Shown one piece after another: positions 15,020 through 22,526 of a stretch of 26,823 nucleotides of DNA. The notes beneath the pieces were generated by a model, which did not search any database, was not told where the DNA came from, and worked only from the letters and a program-made list of their open reading frames with translations. Where the stretch lies: the IMG/VR virus record IMGVR_UViG_3300012931_000068, positions 1 through 26,823 of that record; one strand, written 5' to 3'. A program made the position numbers and the translations under genes. The stretch comes from a virus. Within the stretch, counting starts at the first letter, position 1. Every line of letters starts with the position of its first letter.

Positions 15020-15510
15020 GGTTGTGCTCCTTGTGAAAGTTGATTTACTATAGACCAGCAAGTGGCATTCGCTGCCGCTTGAATTACTCGGCAGGCCTCG
15101 ATGTCGGTATCGGCTTGATATTGGAGATCGTCCAGTCGTTGCTTAAATCTGTCCAGAGCTTGTTGGTTTCGCTCTGATAGAAGCCTGGCGCTCTCAGTTG
15201 ATACCGCGACTCCGCTGGCGGCTGTGGTTTCGCCACCACCACTTTCGGCGCAGGGCAAGAACACCCGGACAGCAGGGCGAGAATGAATAGCATTAACGAT
15301 ACCAATATCTTTTTCATGTTGATTCTCCAAGTCGTAGATTTTGGTTTGTGAAAATTGAACATACTCCCCGGTTGCTGTTGCCGCAGCAAGATCGGATTTA
15401 GCCATCTCCAGTTGCAGCGGAATCACCTTCCAGTGACGTTCGATGGTCGCCCCAAGAGCGATCAACATGGCAGCCACAACCAGGATGAGTAAAACGCGTG
15501 TATACATCAT
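15016..15510 (-). CDS. Rz: Rz-like i-spanin
   Basis: A 164-residue protein starting at the ATG at 15510 (a second ATG follows at once). AAGGGG lies 6 bases upstream, and the start overlaps the upstream 30-codon frame by ATGA. The longer frame from 15558 is rejected on that basis. Residues 5-21 (RVLLILVVAAMLIALGA) form an N-terminal membrane anchor, and the rest is periplasmic. A helical coiled-coil segment (LLSERNQQALDRFKQRLDDL) is typical of Rz. Rz bridges to an outer-membrane lipoprotein and fuses the two membranes in the last step of lysis. The partner Rz1 is encoded entirely within this gene in the +1 frame. Confidence 0.85.
   Translation of the reverse strand: MMYTRVLLILVVAAMLIALGATIERHWKVIPLQLEMAKSDLAAATATGEYVQFSQTKIYDLENQHEKDIGIVNAIHSRPAVRVFLPCAESGGGETTAASGVAVSTESARLLSERNQQALDRFKQRLDDLQYQADTDIEACRVIQAAANATCWSIVNQLSQGAQP
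15084..15317 (-). CDS. Rz1: Rz1-like o-spanin lipoprotein nested in Rz
   Basis: A 77-residue frame from the ATG at 15317, shifted +1 relative to Rz and wholly inside it. TTGGAG lies 7 bases upstream of the ATG. The N-terminus MKKILVSLMLFILALLSGCS is a lipoprotein signal with lipobox LSGC and acylated Cys19. The mature protein begins CSCPAPKVVVAKPQPPAESR, Pro-rich as in lambda Rz1, and has no +2 Asp, so outer-membrane sorting is expected. It should bind the periplasmic end of Rz. Upstream in-frame codons without a ribosome-binding site were not used. Confidence 0.88.
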   Translation of the reverse strand: MKKILVSLMLFILALLSGCSCPAPKVVVAKPQPPAESRYQLRAPGFYQSETNKLWTDLSNDWTISNIKPIPTSRPAE

Positions 15511-15599
15511 TTGCCACCCCTTCCAACAGAATACCCGAACACAAAAAATACCGCGCATAAACCGAAGGCCACAACGATGGAAATTATCTCATGAGTCAT
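15507..15599 (-). CDS. Micro-protein with one membrane segment (30 aa)
   Basis: A 30-codon frame beginning MTHEIISIVVAFGLCAVFFV and ending in a short Gly/Arg/Lys tail. GGAG lies 6 bases before the ATG at 15599. The start overlaps the 23-codon frame by ATGA, and its stop overlaps the Rz start the same way. It consists of one hydrophobic helix with a positively charged C-terminus. Its placement between a putative holin and Rz suggests a lysis role, such as an extra pinholin or a regulator, or a pure coupling frame. This is inference from position only. Confidence 0.6.
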   Translation of the reverse strand: MTHEIISIVVAFGLCAVFFVFGYSVGRGGK

Positions 15600-15667
15600 G
15601 CATAGCTCCAAAGGACAAACAGCACAGCGATTACGGCAATCGCAAAAAGGGCGGCATTATGGGTCAT
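15596..15667 (-). CDS. Micro-protein with one membrane segment (23 aa)
   Basis: A 23-codon frame beginning MTHNAALFAIAVIAVLFVLW, starting at the ATG at 15667. It overlaps the putative holin stop by ATGA, and its own stop overlaps the next micro-frame by ATGA. It is almost entirely a hydrophobic helix. A GGTGA stretch 7 bases before the ATG could be a weak ribosome-binding site, but re-initiation from the overlapping gene is more likely. It shares the MTH start and helix length with its neighbour, so the two may be related. Function unknown; a lysis role is possible. Confidence 0.5.
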   Translation of the reverse strand: MTHNAALFAIAVIAVLFVLWSYA

Positions 15668-16047
15668 TGCTTGTTCACCGAACTGTTGAACCTGGAATCG
15701 CAGGTATAGCCAGTCACCCCGGACATAATCATCGCACCCATTGCCGGTTTGTAAAACTGGAAATTCTTCGCTGCCTCGACAATGTATTCCGCCGAAACTT
15801 GGTCGAACAGCCCCGCCCAATTCATCGCGGCCATAGAAGAGAAAAACATTGTCAGCGTGATCCCGGTCCCTGCCGGATTGTCTGCAATGAGGTAATCAAG
15901 GAATGTCCCTTGCGCCTGTCCTTTACGCTTTGCTACGCGCCAATGCGCATACATGCCAAGGAATCCAGGCAACACGATGATGATGCCTGCTATAATGTCT
16001 ATCGCATCGCCAGCGGGTATTGCGGTAACTGCACTTACTGCATCCAT
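15664..16047 (-). CDS. Putative holin / phage membrane protein
   Basis: A 127-residue membrane protein with hydrophobic stretches at about 16-36 (AIDIIAGIIIVLPGFLGMYA), about 74-92 (ITLTMFFSSMAAMNWAGLF) and a weaker one at about 107-118. A basic loop, HWRVAKRKGQAQGTFLDYL, lies between the first two, and the C-terminus reads GVTGYTCDSRFNSS. AAAGGA lies upstream of the ATG at 16047. It lies directly after the endolysin and before the spanins, which favours a holin. Similar small membrane proteins with a G-[FY]-T-x-D-S end occur in other proteobacterial phages. A holin family cannot be assigned with confidence, and the 118-residue protein upstream is another candidate. Confidence 0.6.
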   Translation of the reverse strand: MDAVSAVTAIPAGDAIDIIAGIIIVLPGFLGMYAHWRVAKRKGQAQGTFLDYLIADNPAGTGITLTMFFSSMAAMNWAGLFDQVSAEYIVEAAKNFQFYKPAMGAMIMSGVTGYTCDSRFNSSVNKQ

Positions 16048-16071
16048 GATTTTCCTTTCAATGATTGAAAA

Positions 16072-16524
16072 TTATTGCGCCCGAATAGTTCCGGCGTTCA
16101 GCAATTGGAAATGCGCAGACTCAAGATCGCACCTCCAATCACCGCTCCATTCAAGACCAAAACGTTTCCCGATTGCGCCAAGAATGGCGTAGGACGGGTC
16201 AGCCCCATCGTCCACAACACGACCGTGCCGCAGTATCAGCAGGTCAACAGCACGCGATGCGGGGCGTCCTGCCGAATCAACGTGGTTGTGCTCGCTGGTG
16301 CCAGGCTTCTTGTATGTCTTCACGGCAGCTTTGTCCACAATATTCCCGGATTCGTCACGTCCGCATTGCCATACCGCAAACTGTCCAGCGGTGTTTCGGT
16401 AAGTACAAGCGACAATGGCCACATCACTTGCGGGCAATTCTGCTTTCGACGCTGCTAGAACTTCTATCGTTTTATCACGCATCTCGGGCGTGCAATCGTT
16501 TAAGTCTCTGCTAGTTTGTGGCAT
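16072..16524 (-). CDS. Endolysin, M15-type L-Ala-D-Glu / D-Ala carboxypeptidase-like
   Basis: A 150-residue protein with the layout of small M15 peptidase endolysins (peptidase_M15_4 type). The zinc-binding region is TSEHNHVDSAGRPASRAVDL (76-95), with His79 or His81 and Asp94 as ligands. The C-terminal LEWSGDWRCDLESAHFQL (124-141) supplies the catalytic Glu125, the GDW element and the third ligand His138. GGAG lies 8 bases before the ATG. No signal peptide or membrane segment is present, so it needs a holin to reach the cell wall. It cuts peptide cross-links of peptidoglycan. The spacing within the first metal motif is longer than in typical SxHxxGxAxD proteins. Confidence 0.85.
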   Translation of the reverse strand: MPQTSRDLNDCTPEMRDKTIEVLAASKAELPASDVAIVACTYRNTAGQFAVWQCGRDESGNIVDKAAVKTYKKPGTSEHNHVDSAGRPASRAVDLLILRHGRVVDDGADPSYAILGAIGKRFGLEWSGDWRCDLESAHFQLLNAGTIRAQ

Positions 16525-16539
16525 GACTATTTCTCCAGT

Positions 16540-16896
16540 TTATTTAAGAATAAGTCCAACAAGTTCTTTGCCGTGCATCACGAGCGTTACGATTGCTGCA
16601 ATCGCAATGAGTTCTCCAATCTTTCCAAAAAACTTACCCTTCATCGTCCCAACAATATTGCGGGTTGCCCGGTGCTCATCATGATCAACTCTGTGCCCGT
16701 AAAAGTCAGCCTTACCATCAACATGAGGCATTGATTCTGTCACACTGGTTAAGAGTTTCAGCTCGCATCTGATAGAGGCCATTCCGGCCTCTTCATTCAC
16801 CATGTGGGTACGTAGGGCAGAATCCAACGCCGCTTGCCGATCGTCAATCCTGCGCAGGTATTCGAACAAAGAAGGAGTCAAATTGGCCTGTTCCAT
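16540..16896 (-). CDS. Small coiled-coil protein with C-terminal membrane anchor (XhlA-like, possible lysis accessory)
   Basis: A 118-residue protein with a helical N-terminus (FEYLRRIDDRQAALDSALRT), a polar middle containing HVDGKADFYGHRVDHDEHRA, and one hydrophobic segment at the C-terminus (IGELIAIAAIVTLVMHGKEL). This layout resembles XhlA-type lysis accessory proteins. Its place directly before the endolysin supports a membrane role in lysis. The ATG immediately follows the TAA of the upstream gene, and no clear ribosome-binding site is seen. Function is inferred from layout and position only. Confidence 0.5.
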   Translation of the reverse strand: MEQANLTPSLFEYLRRIDDRQAALDSALRTHMVNEEAGMASIRCELKLLTSVTESMPHVDGKADFYGHRVDHDEHRATRNIVGTMKGKFFGKIGELIAIAAIVTLVMHGKELVGLILK

Positions 16897-17166
16897 TTAA
16901 CAAGCCCCAGTTGCCGGGCATATTTTCCCGATGATGTTAACATGTGGTGTCGTGCTATATTTTGCCATAACGGCTAGCGCACACTGCTGCTGGACGAGCC
17001 CTGCGTCTGTTTGGGTCTGGAAAATTATAGCTCCTGTTGAATCAACGCTCGAAACTGATGGGCAAACTGTGCGAACATCTAAGTCTACTGCTAAAATTTG
17101 ATCCACCGATATTTGTGCCGCATTAGCAGTGGCAGAAAACAGTAATCCTATAATAATTTTTTTCAT
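16897..17166 (-). CDS. Small exported Cys-containing protein
   Basis: An 89-residue protein starting at the ATG at 17166, which overlaps the upstream fibre-like stop by ATGA. GGGGAG lies 5 bases away. MKKIIIGLLFSATANAA is a Sec signal peptide with likely cleavage after ANA. The mature part contains four cysteines (TVCPSV, QQQCALAV, GKICPATGAC), suitable for two disulfide bonds in the periplasm. The function is unknown. It is the last of four consecutive signal-peptide genes and precedes the lysis block. Confidence 0.75.
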   Translation of the reverse strand: MKKIIIGLLFSATANAAQISVDQILAVDLDVRTVCPSVSSVDSTGAIIFQTQTDAGLVQQQCALAVMAKYSTTPHVNIIGKICPATGAC

Positions 17167-18965
17167 CAAAACTCCCCATATCCATTCAGTAAAAAGGCGC
17201 CAGAAGTTCCTGCCAATACTGCTCCGTTAAACGTTGCTGTGCCGCTAGTCACATATTCTTCTGCTGAAATAAAATGGTATCCGCTTCCTGGGTAGAAATA
17301 ATAATTCGCATCAACGGATGATGAAGTGGTCCCAACCTTAAACGTATCCGTTGTGGGGGTTGATGTAGAATCTAAGCCGAGAGAAATATGCACGGCGGCA
17401 GTGATCGAATTCGCAAATGAACTTTTATTTGCGGCGTAGAAATAAGACGACGTTGACTCGATAACAAAGTTCAATTGGTTTGCAGTATTCGCGTTTGCCT
17501 GTCTCCACACGGCTGTTGAATATGTCCATGATGCCGCGGTCTCTTCCCGCTTCATTGGCTTTTTTACTTTATTAAAGTGATTTGCTAAAAATCTGTTCGC
17601 AAGAGAATCTTCTGTCTGTCCGCTCACGCCAGTGGTTTTGAATACGCCAACATACAAGCAAGTTGCGTCAGCATTTTTAGTATCGAATCCGTTTTGTGTT
17701 CCGCGAGTCGGCTGCGTAGTTAACCCTGCCCACGCCACAAGTTGCAGGTTTGGCGTACCCGCGTTATAGCAGGCATATGCGTCATACATTGTGTTTGTAG
17801 TAGCTGGAACCGCAACACTTAGTTGAGAATTCACAAACTGTTGCCATGCCGAACCATTCCAAAGCGTCATTGTGCCTGCGGTGAAATAAACGGTAGTTGC
17901 GGCAGTAACATCTGCCGTTGTGATCGGGACCCCGCTGGTTAGTGTCAGGCGACCCGTTGGGACTTGTGGAGCAAGCAATGTGAGCTGGTTAGAGCCATTC
18001 TTCCCAACGGAAACATTGTCATATCCTACGTTTAGCGTATTGCCGGAATATGACAAAGCATTCCCTGCTGCTGGGTTTGTAACTGCCCCGCCCTGCGTAT
18101 CAATCCACGTAGCCCCGGCAGCGTTGTACCAGTACACATGCCGATAATCAATTCCGCCCACGCCATCTACAAATACTTGCATCCCCGATGTGGGGGCGGT
18201 TTGTGTGTAGGTGTAAGCGCCTGGGGTTCCTCCGGTGACTTCAAAAATATATTTGTCTTTCCCGGTGAACGAACCCACAGCGCTTGCCGTGTTGTTGAAT
18301 GTGACACCTACTCTGCTCCCGGCAGCAATTGTCCCAATGTCCGTCCATGCAGACGGACTTGCCGTTGCGCATTCGTATAAATGTCCAGCCGTCCACACGC
18401 CAGAACTCGCAGCAGCTATATAACTGTCCTCAAGTAAGCAGGTCGCTGGCGGTGCAGTTTGTGAATCGTCCAATACGTACGGAACGGCTATCGGAGACAC
18501 CCAAGTCACCCCGGCGGATATTTGCCCAACTGTGGCCGCATCTGTTGATGCGAGTCCGGGCGATACGTTGGTAATGAGTTGAGAGTTCATGTCCACGCCA
18601 GACATGAATGTTTTAACGCCTGATATGGCCTGAGCGGAAGCGGTAAGTGCGCCCGGATGTGTTGCATCAGCGGGTTGTAACGTCAACACTTGCCCAGATA
18701 GAGAAGCGCCGTCTGCATTCGGTGTAGCACCTACCGCGCTGAGAGCGACATCGCCAGTGTTCGCGCCTGTGCTTGTGCCGGAGCCTGACGGTACGCCAGC
18801 CAGACTAGACACAGTAGCGCCGCTAATATTCCCTCCGACAAAATTGCATGACAGGCACGTATCGAGAATCTTTAGCTCGCCAGCCCATGCGCGTATCGGT
18901 TCATACGTTAAAGACAATAGAGCAATGCACAGCGATAATACAATTGATGGGATTATTTTTTTCAT
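17166..18965 (-). CDS. Tail fibre-like protein with a signal peptide
   Basis: A 599-residue protein. The ATG at 18965 is chosen because GGAG lies 6 bases upstream; the ATG four codons earlier has none. Residues 1-28 (MKKIIPSIVLSLCIALLSLT...AWA) form a Sec signal peptide with an A-x-A site. Residues about 75-140 contain a phage fibre pattern (SAQAISGVKTFMSGVDMNSQ, then LITNVSPGLASTDAATVGQI), which marks repeats in tail fibre and collar proteins. The rest is Gly/Thr/Ala-rich and beta-rich. Ordinary tail fibres lack signal peptides, so this protein is odd: it is either exported to the periplasm or cell surface during infection, or matured on a membrane. It lies among head genes rather than with the tail genes. 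Confidence 0.78.
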   Translation of the reverse strand: MKKIIPSIVLSLCIALLSLTYEPIRAWAGELKILDTCLSCNFVGGNISGATVSSLAGVPSGSGTSTGANTGDVALSAVGATPNADGASLSGQVLTLQPADATHPGALTASAQAISGVKTFMSGVDMNSQLITNVSPGLASTDAATVGQISAGVTWVSPIAVPYVLDDSQTAPPATCLLEDSYIAAASSGVWTAGHLYECATASPSAWTDIGTIAAGSRVGVTFNNTASAVGSFTGKDKYIFEVTGGTPGAYTYTQTAPTSGMQVFVDGVGGIDYRHVYWYNAAGATWIDTQGGAVTNPAAGNALSYSGNTLNVGYDNVSVGKNGSNQLTLLAPQVPTGRLTLTSGVPITTADVTAATTVYFTAGTMTLWNGSAWQQFVNSQLSVAVPATTNTMYDAYACYNAGTPNLQLVAWAGLTTQPTRGTQNGFDTKNADATCLYVGVFKTTGVSGQTEDSLANRFLANHFNKVKKPMKREETAASWTYSTAVWRQANANTANQLNFVIESTSSYFYAANKSSFANSITAAVHISLGLDSTSTPTTDTFKVGTTSSSVDANYYFYPGSGYHFISAEEYVTSGTATFNGAVLAGTSGAFLLNGYGEF

Positions 18966-18980
18966 GTGTTGCTCCATAAA

Positions 18981-20009
18981 TTATTCGTTCGGCTCGTACC
19001 ATCCCTCATACGACAAAGTAGCCGAGCCGCCAGACGTTTGCGGTACTGCGTTCCCTTTTAGGATGCTTAATGATGGAAATGCTAGAGGTAGTCGTAACGT
19101 GCGTGTGACTGTGCTGTTCTCTAGTCTGAACGGTTCGTATACGGTAAAAAACAATCCGGGGGTAACTGTACCTTCCGATGTGATAGTCGCCAATAACCTG
19201 ACCAAAATAGCAGTGTTGTCCGTTGCCGTTGCAGTAAGCCCGGTCATGTAAAATGTTTGTCCGGCAGGGATCATCCTCGCAGAATTGAGTGCCATGTTGC
19301 TGCCAGCAACCATTGCGTTATACACAACGCTCGGATCGCCTATTTTATGAATAGTAACAACCCCCTCGGTGGATCCTGTAGCACCGACAGTTTCAGAATG
19401 GATGTTCTCCACAAATCTAATATTGGTAGCGATTGTGTCAACCGGAGAAACTCCGCTCATATTGACAATCTCGCTCGCAGGTACGCCGGAGGCATTTAGA
19501 TAATGTACATCAACCTGCCTGCATCCCGACCCGAGCAGGGTATCATTTGCGGATGTAGATACGAGCGTCATTTGTTCGCCCGTCGTTTGGTCAGGAATCG
19601 GCATCACGGCAGATGCGCCTTGCCAAATATCATTCCCAGTAGCGCCGGTTGAAATTGATGTCCTATCACCAAACCCGCGATACGGTATATGGTTTGCAAC
19701 ATTGCCGTGCGCTATCGCATAGGTGTAATCTAACGTTCGCATTGATCCATCAGCACCTTCCTCGTCATACCATCCGAGATGTTCCGAATTGTAGAACCGC
19801 ATTCTTGACGGAACTTCGGCTACCCCGCTCGCGTTTGCGAGGAATTTAGAATTGAGCGATGCTACACTTGAAGCGGCGGAAGCGGCAGATGCGTTACCGG
19901 TAGCTTGCAGTGCGGACGTCGCTCCCCCCAGCACAGACACTGTGCCATAATCCGCCGCGCCAACGGCCAGCGAAAACAGACAACCAAGCAGTACGAGCAG
20001 ACGGTTCAT
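18981..20009 (-). CDS. Virion-like beta protein with a signal peptide
   Basis: A 342-residue protein. The start is the ATG at 20009, which overlaps the upstream stop by ATGA; the longer frame from 20075 is rejected. MNRLLVLLGCLFSLAVGA is a Sec signal peptide. The mature part contains DIWQGASAVMPIPDQTTGEQ, then MTLVSTSANDTLLGSGCRQV and EGVVTIHKIGDPSVVYNAMV. Sequences of this type are familiar from phage structural proteins, but those are not usually exported. An Ala/Ser-rich helix (TSALQATGNASAASAASSVA) follows the signal peptide and could trimerise. It is probably a partner of the fibre-like protein encoded next. Function is uncertain. Confidence 0.7.
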   Translation of the reverse strand: MNRLLVLLGCLFSLAVGAADYGTVSVLGGATSALQATGNASAASAASSVASLNSKFLANASGVAEVPSRMRFYNSEHLGWYDEEGADGSMRTLDYTYAIAHGNVANHIPYRGFGDRTSISTGATGNDIWQGASAVMPIPDQTTGEQMTLVSTSANDTLLGSGCRQVDVHYLNASGVPASEIVNMSGVSPVDTIATNIRFVENIHSETVGATGSTEGVVTIHKIGDPSVVYNAMVAGSNMALNSARMIPAGQTFYMTGLTATATDNTAILVRLLATITSEGTVTPGLFFTVYEPFRLENSTVTRTLRLPLAFPSLSILKGNAVPQTSGGSATLSYEGWYEPNE

Positions 20010-20335
20010 TGCAGCTGTGCACACGTGTAAGTGACCGCGCCAGACGACGAGTCGTAAGTGCTCGTCGTCGTCCAAGTATTCACACCGTCTGTTTCGGAGA
20101 TGGTCGTAGTTGTTACCGTCCCAGAAACTGCTGGCGTGCTGGTCGTTGCCAGATTGCGCGGCTTCCCGTTCCCGTCACAATCACGATCGTATGTCATTGC
20201 GGCAGTTGGCGGGTTGCCGATTTGCTCAGACTGCGAGCGTTGAACTTTTCCGTTCGTCGCTGCCATGACAACTGCGACCGACGGTAAGAACAACAGCGCA
20301 GGCACCAATGCTGCGATTAAATATTTAACTTTCAT
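20006..20335 (-). CDS. Small exported Thr-rich protein
   Basis: A 109-residue protein starting at the ATG at 20335 (overlapping the MuF stop by ATGA); the GTG one codon earlier is not needed. MKVKYLIAALVPALLFLPSV...MAA is a signal peptide with likely cleavage near residue 25. The mature part is rich in Thr and Ser (TSTPAVSGTVTTTTISETDG) and has two cysteines, one in YDRDCDGNGKPR and one near the end (TYTCAQLQ). No family was recognised. It opens the run of four exported proteins inserted between the portal/MuF block and the lysis genes. Confidence 0.7.
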   Translation of the reverse strand: MKVKYLIAALVPALLFLPSVAVVMAATNGKVQRSQSEQIGNPPTAAMTYDRDCDGNGKPRNLATTSTPAVSGTVTTTTISETDGVNTWTTTSTYDSSSGAVTYTCAQLQ

Positions 20336-21189
20336 CACTCTTCCCCTTTCAATACAGGAACAACATCACAAATGCAATTCGGGTGGTATGGCGGTTGCGC
20401 ATAACCACTCACAAAATCATCGTCAATGCCAACTGTGCCAGCAGCAGCACATTCATCACACACATCATCCTTGTCATGCAAGTCGCCAAGAATCGAACGC
20501 TTACCAATGACTACTCCTGTTTCTCGCCATCCCTGCACGTTTCCGCTTACATGAGCAGAGGCCAGCTCAGTGCGCGCAATCACGTCCGCGCGAGACTCGC
20601 TGAACGCAAATGAAGCTCGAATTGAACGCGACAATTCGTCAGTGCTCATGCCGCTCTCGACAGCGCGCGTTATCTCACCACGCAGTGCTTCCTTAGTCGT
20701 GCTTGTCAAATTCGTGACCAGTTCAGCAGCGTGCTCTTTTGCATAGGTGCGTGCCATTTCATCCAGGTGATTAGTCATGTCCGGCGTTGCGTCCATTCCA
20801 ACCTGCCCTATGCCGACAATCCCGGCAGCATTGAATGCATCAATGAGGTCTGGCGTGATGGCGTCAGTTACATCCACGCTCAGGCCTGTTAAATTCAGCT
20901 CACTCAATATTGCTTGGATGACGGCTTCTTGCGAATCCTGCTTCAACAGACGCAGCCCATATAGCCGTGCAACCTTTTTGGCAATGGTCTGTCCGCTGCT
21001 TTGCGTAACCTTGCTTGCTTTTTTAGAAACGTTGCCAACATGCTTTGCAGTGTACATCGCAACGCCTGTCGCGTTTGAACGCGCCTTAAGCAATGCGGGA
21101 AGGTTATGCACTCTTGCCCTTGCCGGGGACGAATTGGCCAGCACCTTGTCGGTGTCGCGTGGGCGTAGCAGCGCGGCGATCGCGTTCAT
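20335..21189 (-). CDS. MuF-like minor head protein
   Basis: A 284-residue protein. The C-terminal part (about 185-277) is a Mu gpF / SPP1 gp7-type domain, with the helix SRSIRASFAFSESRADVIAR, then TELASAHVSGNVQGWRETGV (207-226), then the metal-site-like VCDECAAAG (Cys244, Cys247) and PPYHPNCICDVVPV (His269, Cys272, Cys274). The N-terminal 180 residues are helical. These proteins join the portal inside the procapsid and are ejected with, or guide, the DNA. It overlaps the portal stop by ATGA. No fused toxin domain is present, unlike the longer MuF polymorphic proteins. Confidence 0.9.
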   Translation of the reverse strand: MNAIAALLRPRDTDKVLANSSPARARVHNLPALLKARSNATGVAMYTAKHVGNVSKKASKVTQSSGQTIAKKVARLYGLRLLKQDSQEAVIQAILSELNLTGLSVDVTDAITPDLIDAFNAAGIVGIGQVGMDATPDMTNHLDEMARTYAKEHAAELVTNLTSTTKEALRGEITRAVESGMSTDELSRSIRASFAFSESRADVIARTELASAHVSGNVQGWRETGVVIGKRSILGDLHDKDDVCDECAAAGTVGIDDDFVSGYAQPPYHPNCICDVVPVLKGEE

Positions 21190-22523
21190 GCTGTTGCCTC
21201 TTCTTGCTGCTGTACAGACTTTGACGCAGGAAGTGTCATACCTTGTGGCGCTTCCTTACGTGCGTCCATCCCCAGCCTTTCACGAACTTCATCGGCGGAA
21301 TACACGTTCGTGTCCGTGATATAGATTTTGTCAATCTGCGCTTGCTTCAGAGGATCAACTGTGTTCTCTATCTTCCACTTGAATCGAACTTCCGGCACGC
21401 CGAGCTTCGTGGAAATCAAGAAATTCATCTTGTTTTGAATCCACCGCATAAGCGGAAACAGACCTTCTTCTTTTGCGGAATCAGCGGCCTGTTCTGCTGT
21501 GGCACGGCTTTGCTGTTTGACAAACGATGTCGGAGGGATGGAGAAGGCAAAGCAAACGATGCGCGCCAACCATTCATCGTATTCGTCCTTGAGCACGTCC
21601 TTCTTTGGGAAGATGATGTCCTTCAGACTTGGAACGAATCGCATCTTGCGGCGTGCGGCAGTGTTGCCTTCGTTCATGCTATCCCATAATGTTTGGAATT
21701 CAACAATTTGCTTCGGCGTCCAATTCTCCGGTACTTGTGCAATTGCCTCTGGCACATTGCCAGACGTGTAGAATTCCAGCTGGCTCAATTGACGACGTAG
21801 CGCGATGTTCACGGTCATGATGATTTGTTCAACAGGACTGAAGCCATATAAGCGGTTCGTGCGTGGATTGCGCATCATGTAAACGAGGTCATCTGTCGTC
21901 AGATCATTTGCCATGATGCCATGAATAATTTGCTGGTATGCCGGATCAGGCGGGAAAGGGGTACGGCCTTGCGCCGTTATCTTGCGTGTGATAGTCGCGG
22001 CGTCAATCAACTCAAGTGCCATCACTTTTCCGCCGCGATTGTATGCGGGGTAAACCGCAACAGCGTCAATAACCAGCAAGTCCTCGACAAAGATACTCAG
22101 CCAGTCGTCCCATGTGTGCTCACGATCTGGCATTTGCAGGAAATCGGACACGTATTTGATCTGTGCCGCGAACTGCTCGGAATTCTTCTCCTCGTCTGTC
22201 GGCACAATTTCCCAATCGAACGATTTGATCTGGTCTTTGCGTGTTTCGATAACAACGCGCAATAGATCATAGCCATCTGCCAACTGGCGCATCGTCGAGA
22301 ACGGATTGGCCTCGGTGTTGCGAGGCTGGATGCGCAGGTTGACGCCAACAGGAAAGTCAAATGCACGGCCTTCGGATTTCTCCTGTGCGACAGGAGCAAG
22401 CGGCTGCGATGGACCGAAGAAATTTTCCGGGCCAACGCCTGTGATGGCGTAGCGAATGCCTTGGCTCACCCGTTGGATGAAGCCAGGATCAATGTTGCTG
22501 CCCATTGTCTCGCGGGAGGCCAT
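21186..22523 (-). CDS. Portal protein
   Basis: A 445-residue portal protein, the dodecameric ring at the packaging vertex. Features include the N-terminal STMRQLADGYDLLRVVIETR (77-96) and QIKSFDWEIVP, the central LMRWIQNKMNFLISTKLGV, the block PRTNRLYGFSPVEQIIMTVN, and the C-terminal DKIYITDTNVYSADEVRERL with GMDARKEAPQG. It lies between the packaging genes and the MuF gene, as in most siphophages. The start is the ATG at 22523, three bases after the upstream stop, with a poor ribosome-binding site. The first 16 bp of the start region are repeated at 22835-22850 (separate entry). Confidence 0.92.
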   Translation of the reverse strand: MASRETMGSNIDPGFIQRVSQGIRYAITGVGPENFFGPSQPLAPVAQEKSEGRAFDFPVGVNLRIQPRNTEANPFSTMRQLADGYDLLRVVIETRKDQIKSFDWEIVPTDEEKNSEQFAAQIKYVSDFLQMPDREHTWDDWLSIFVEDLLVIDAVAVYPAYNRGGKVMALELIDAATITRKITAQGRTPFPPDPAYQQIIHGIMANDLTTDDLVYMMRNPRTNRLYGFSPVEQIIMTVNIALRRQLSQLEFYTSGNVPEAIAQVPENWTPKQIVEFQTLWDSMNEGNTAARRKMRFVPSLKDIIFPKKDVLKDEYDEWLARIVCFAFSIPPTSFVKQQSRATAEQAADSAKEEGLFPLMRWIQNKMNFLISTKLGVPEVRFKWKIENTVDPLKQAQIDKIYITDTNVYSADEVRERLGMDARKEAPQGMTLPASKSVQQQEEATA

Positions 22524-22524
22524 T
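22509..22524. repeat. 16-bp direct repeat, copy at the portal start
   Basis: The sequence CTCGCGGGAGGCCATT occurs here and again, identical, at 22835-22850. It includes the portal start codon and its next four codons on the minus strand. Confidence 0.9.
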
Positions 22525-22526
22525 GA

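Noticed and set aside
15668-15820. The upstream part of a 74-codon minus-strand frame ending at 15596
   Set aside because: Only the last 23 codons, starting at the ATG that overlaps the putative holin stop, look real; the rest is out-of-frame holin sequence.
15598-16068. A 156-codon plus-strand frame over the putative holin
   Set aside because: It opposes a chain of ATGA-coupled lysis genes and shows no recognisable domain or start signal.
16056-16070. TTTCAAT-G-ATTGAAA palindrome between endolysin and putative holin
   Set aside because: Arms are short and AT-rich with a 1-base centre; it does not form a useful hairpin and no second site was seen.
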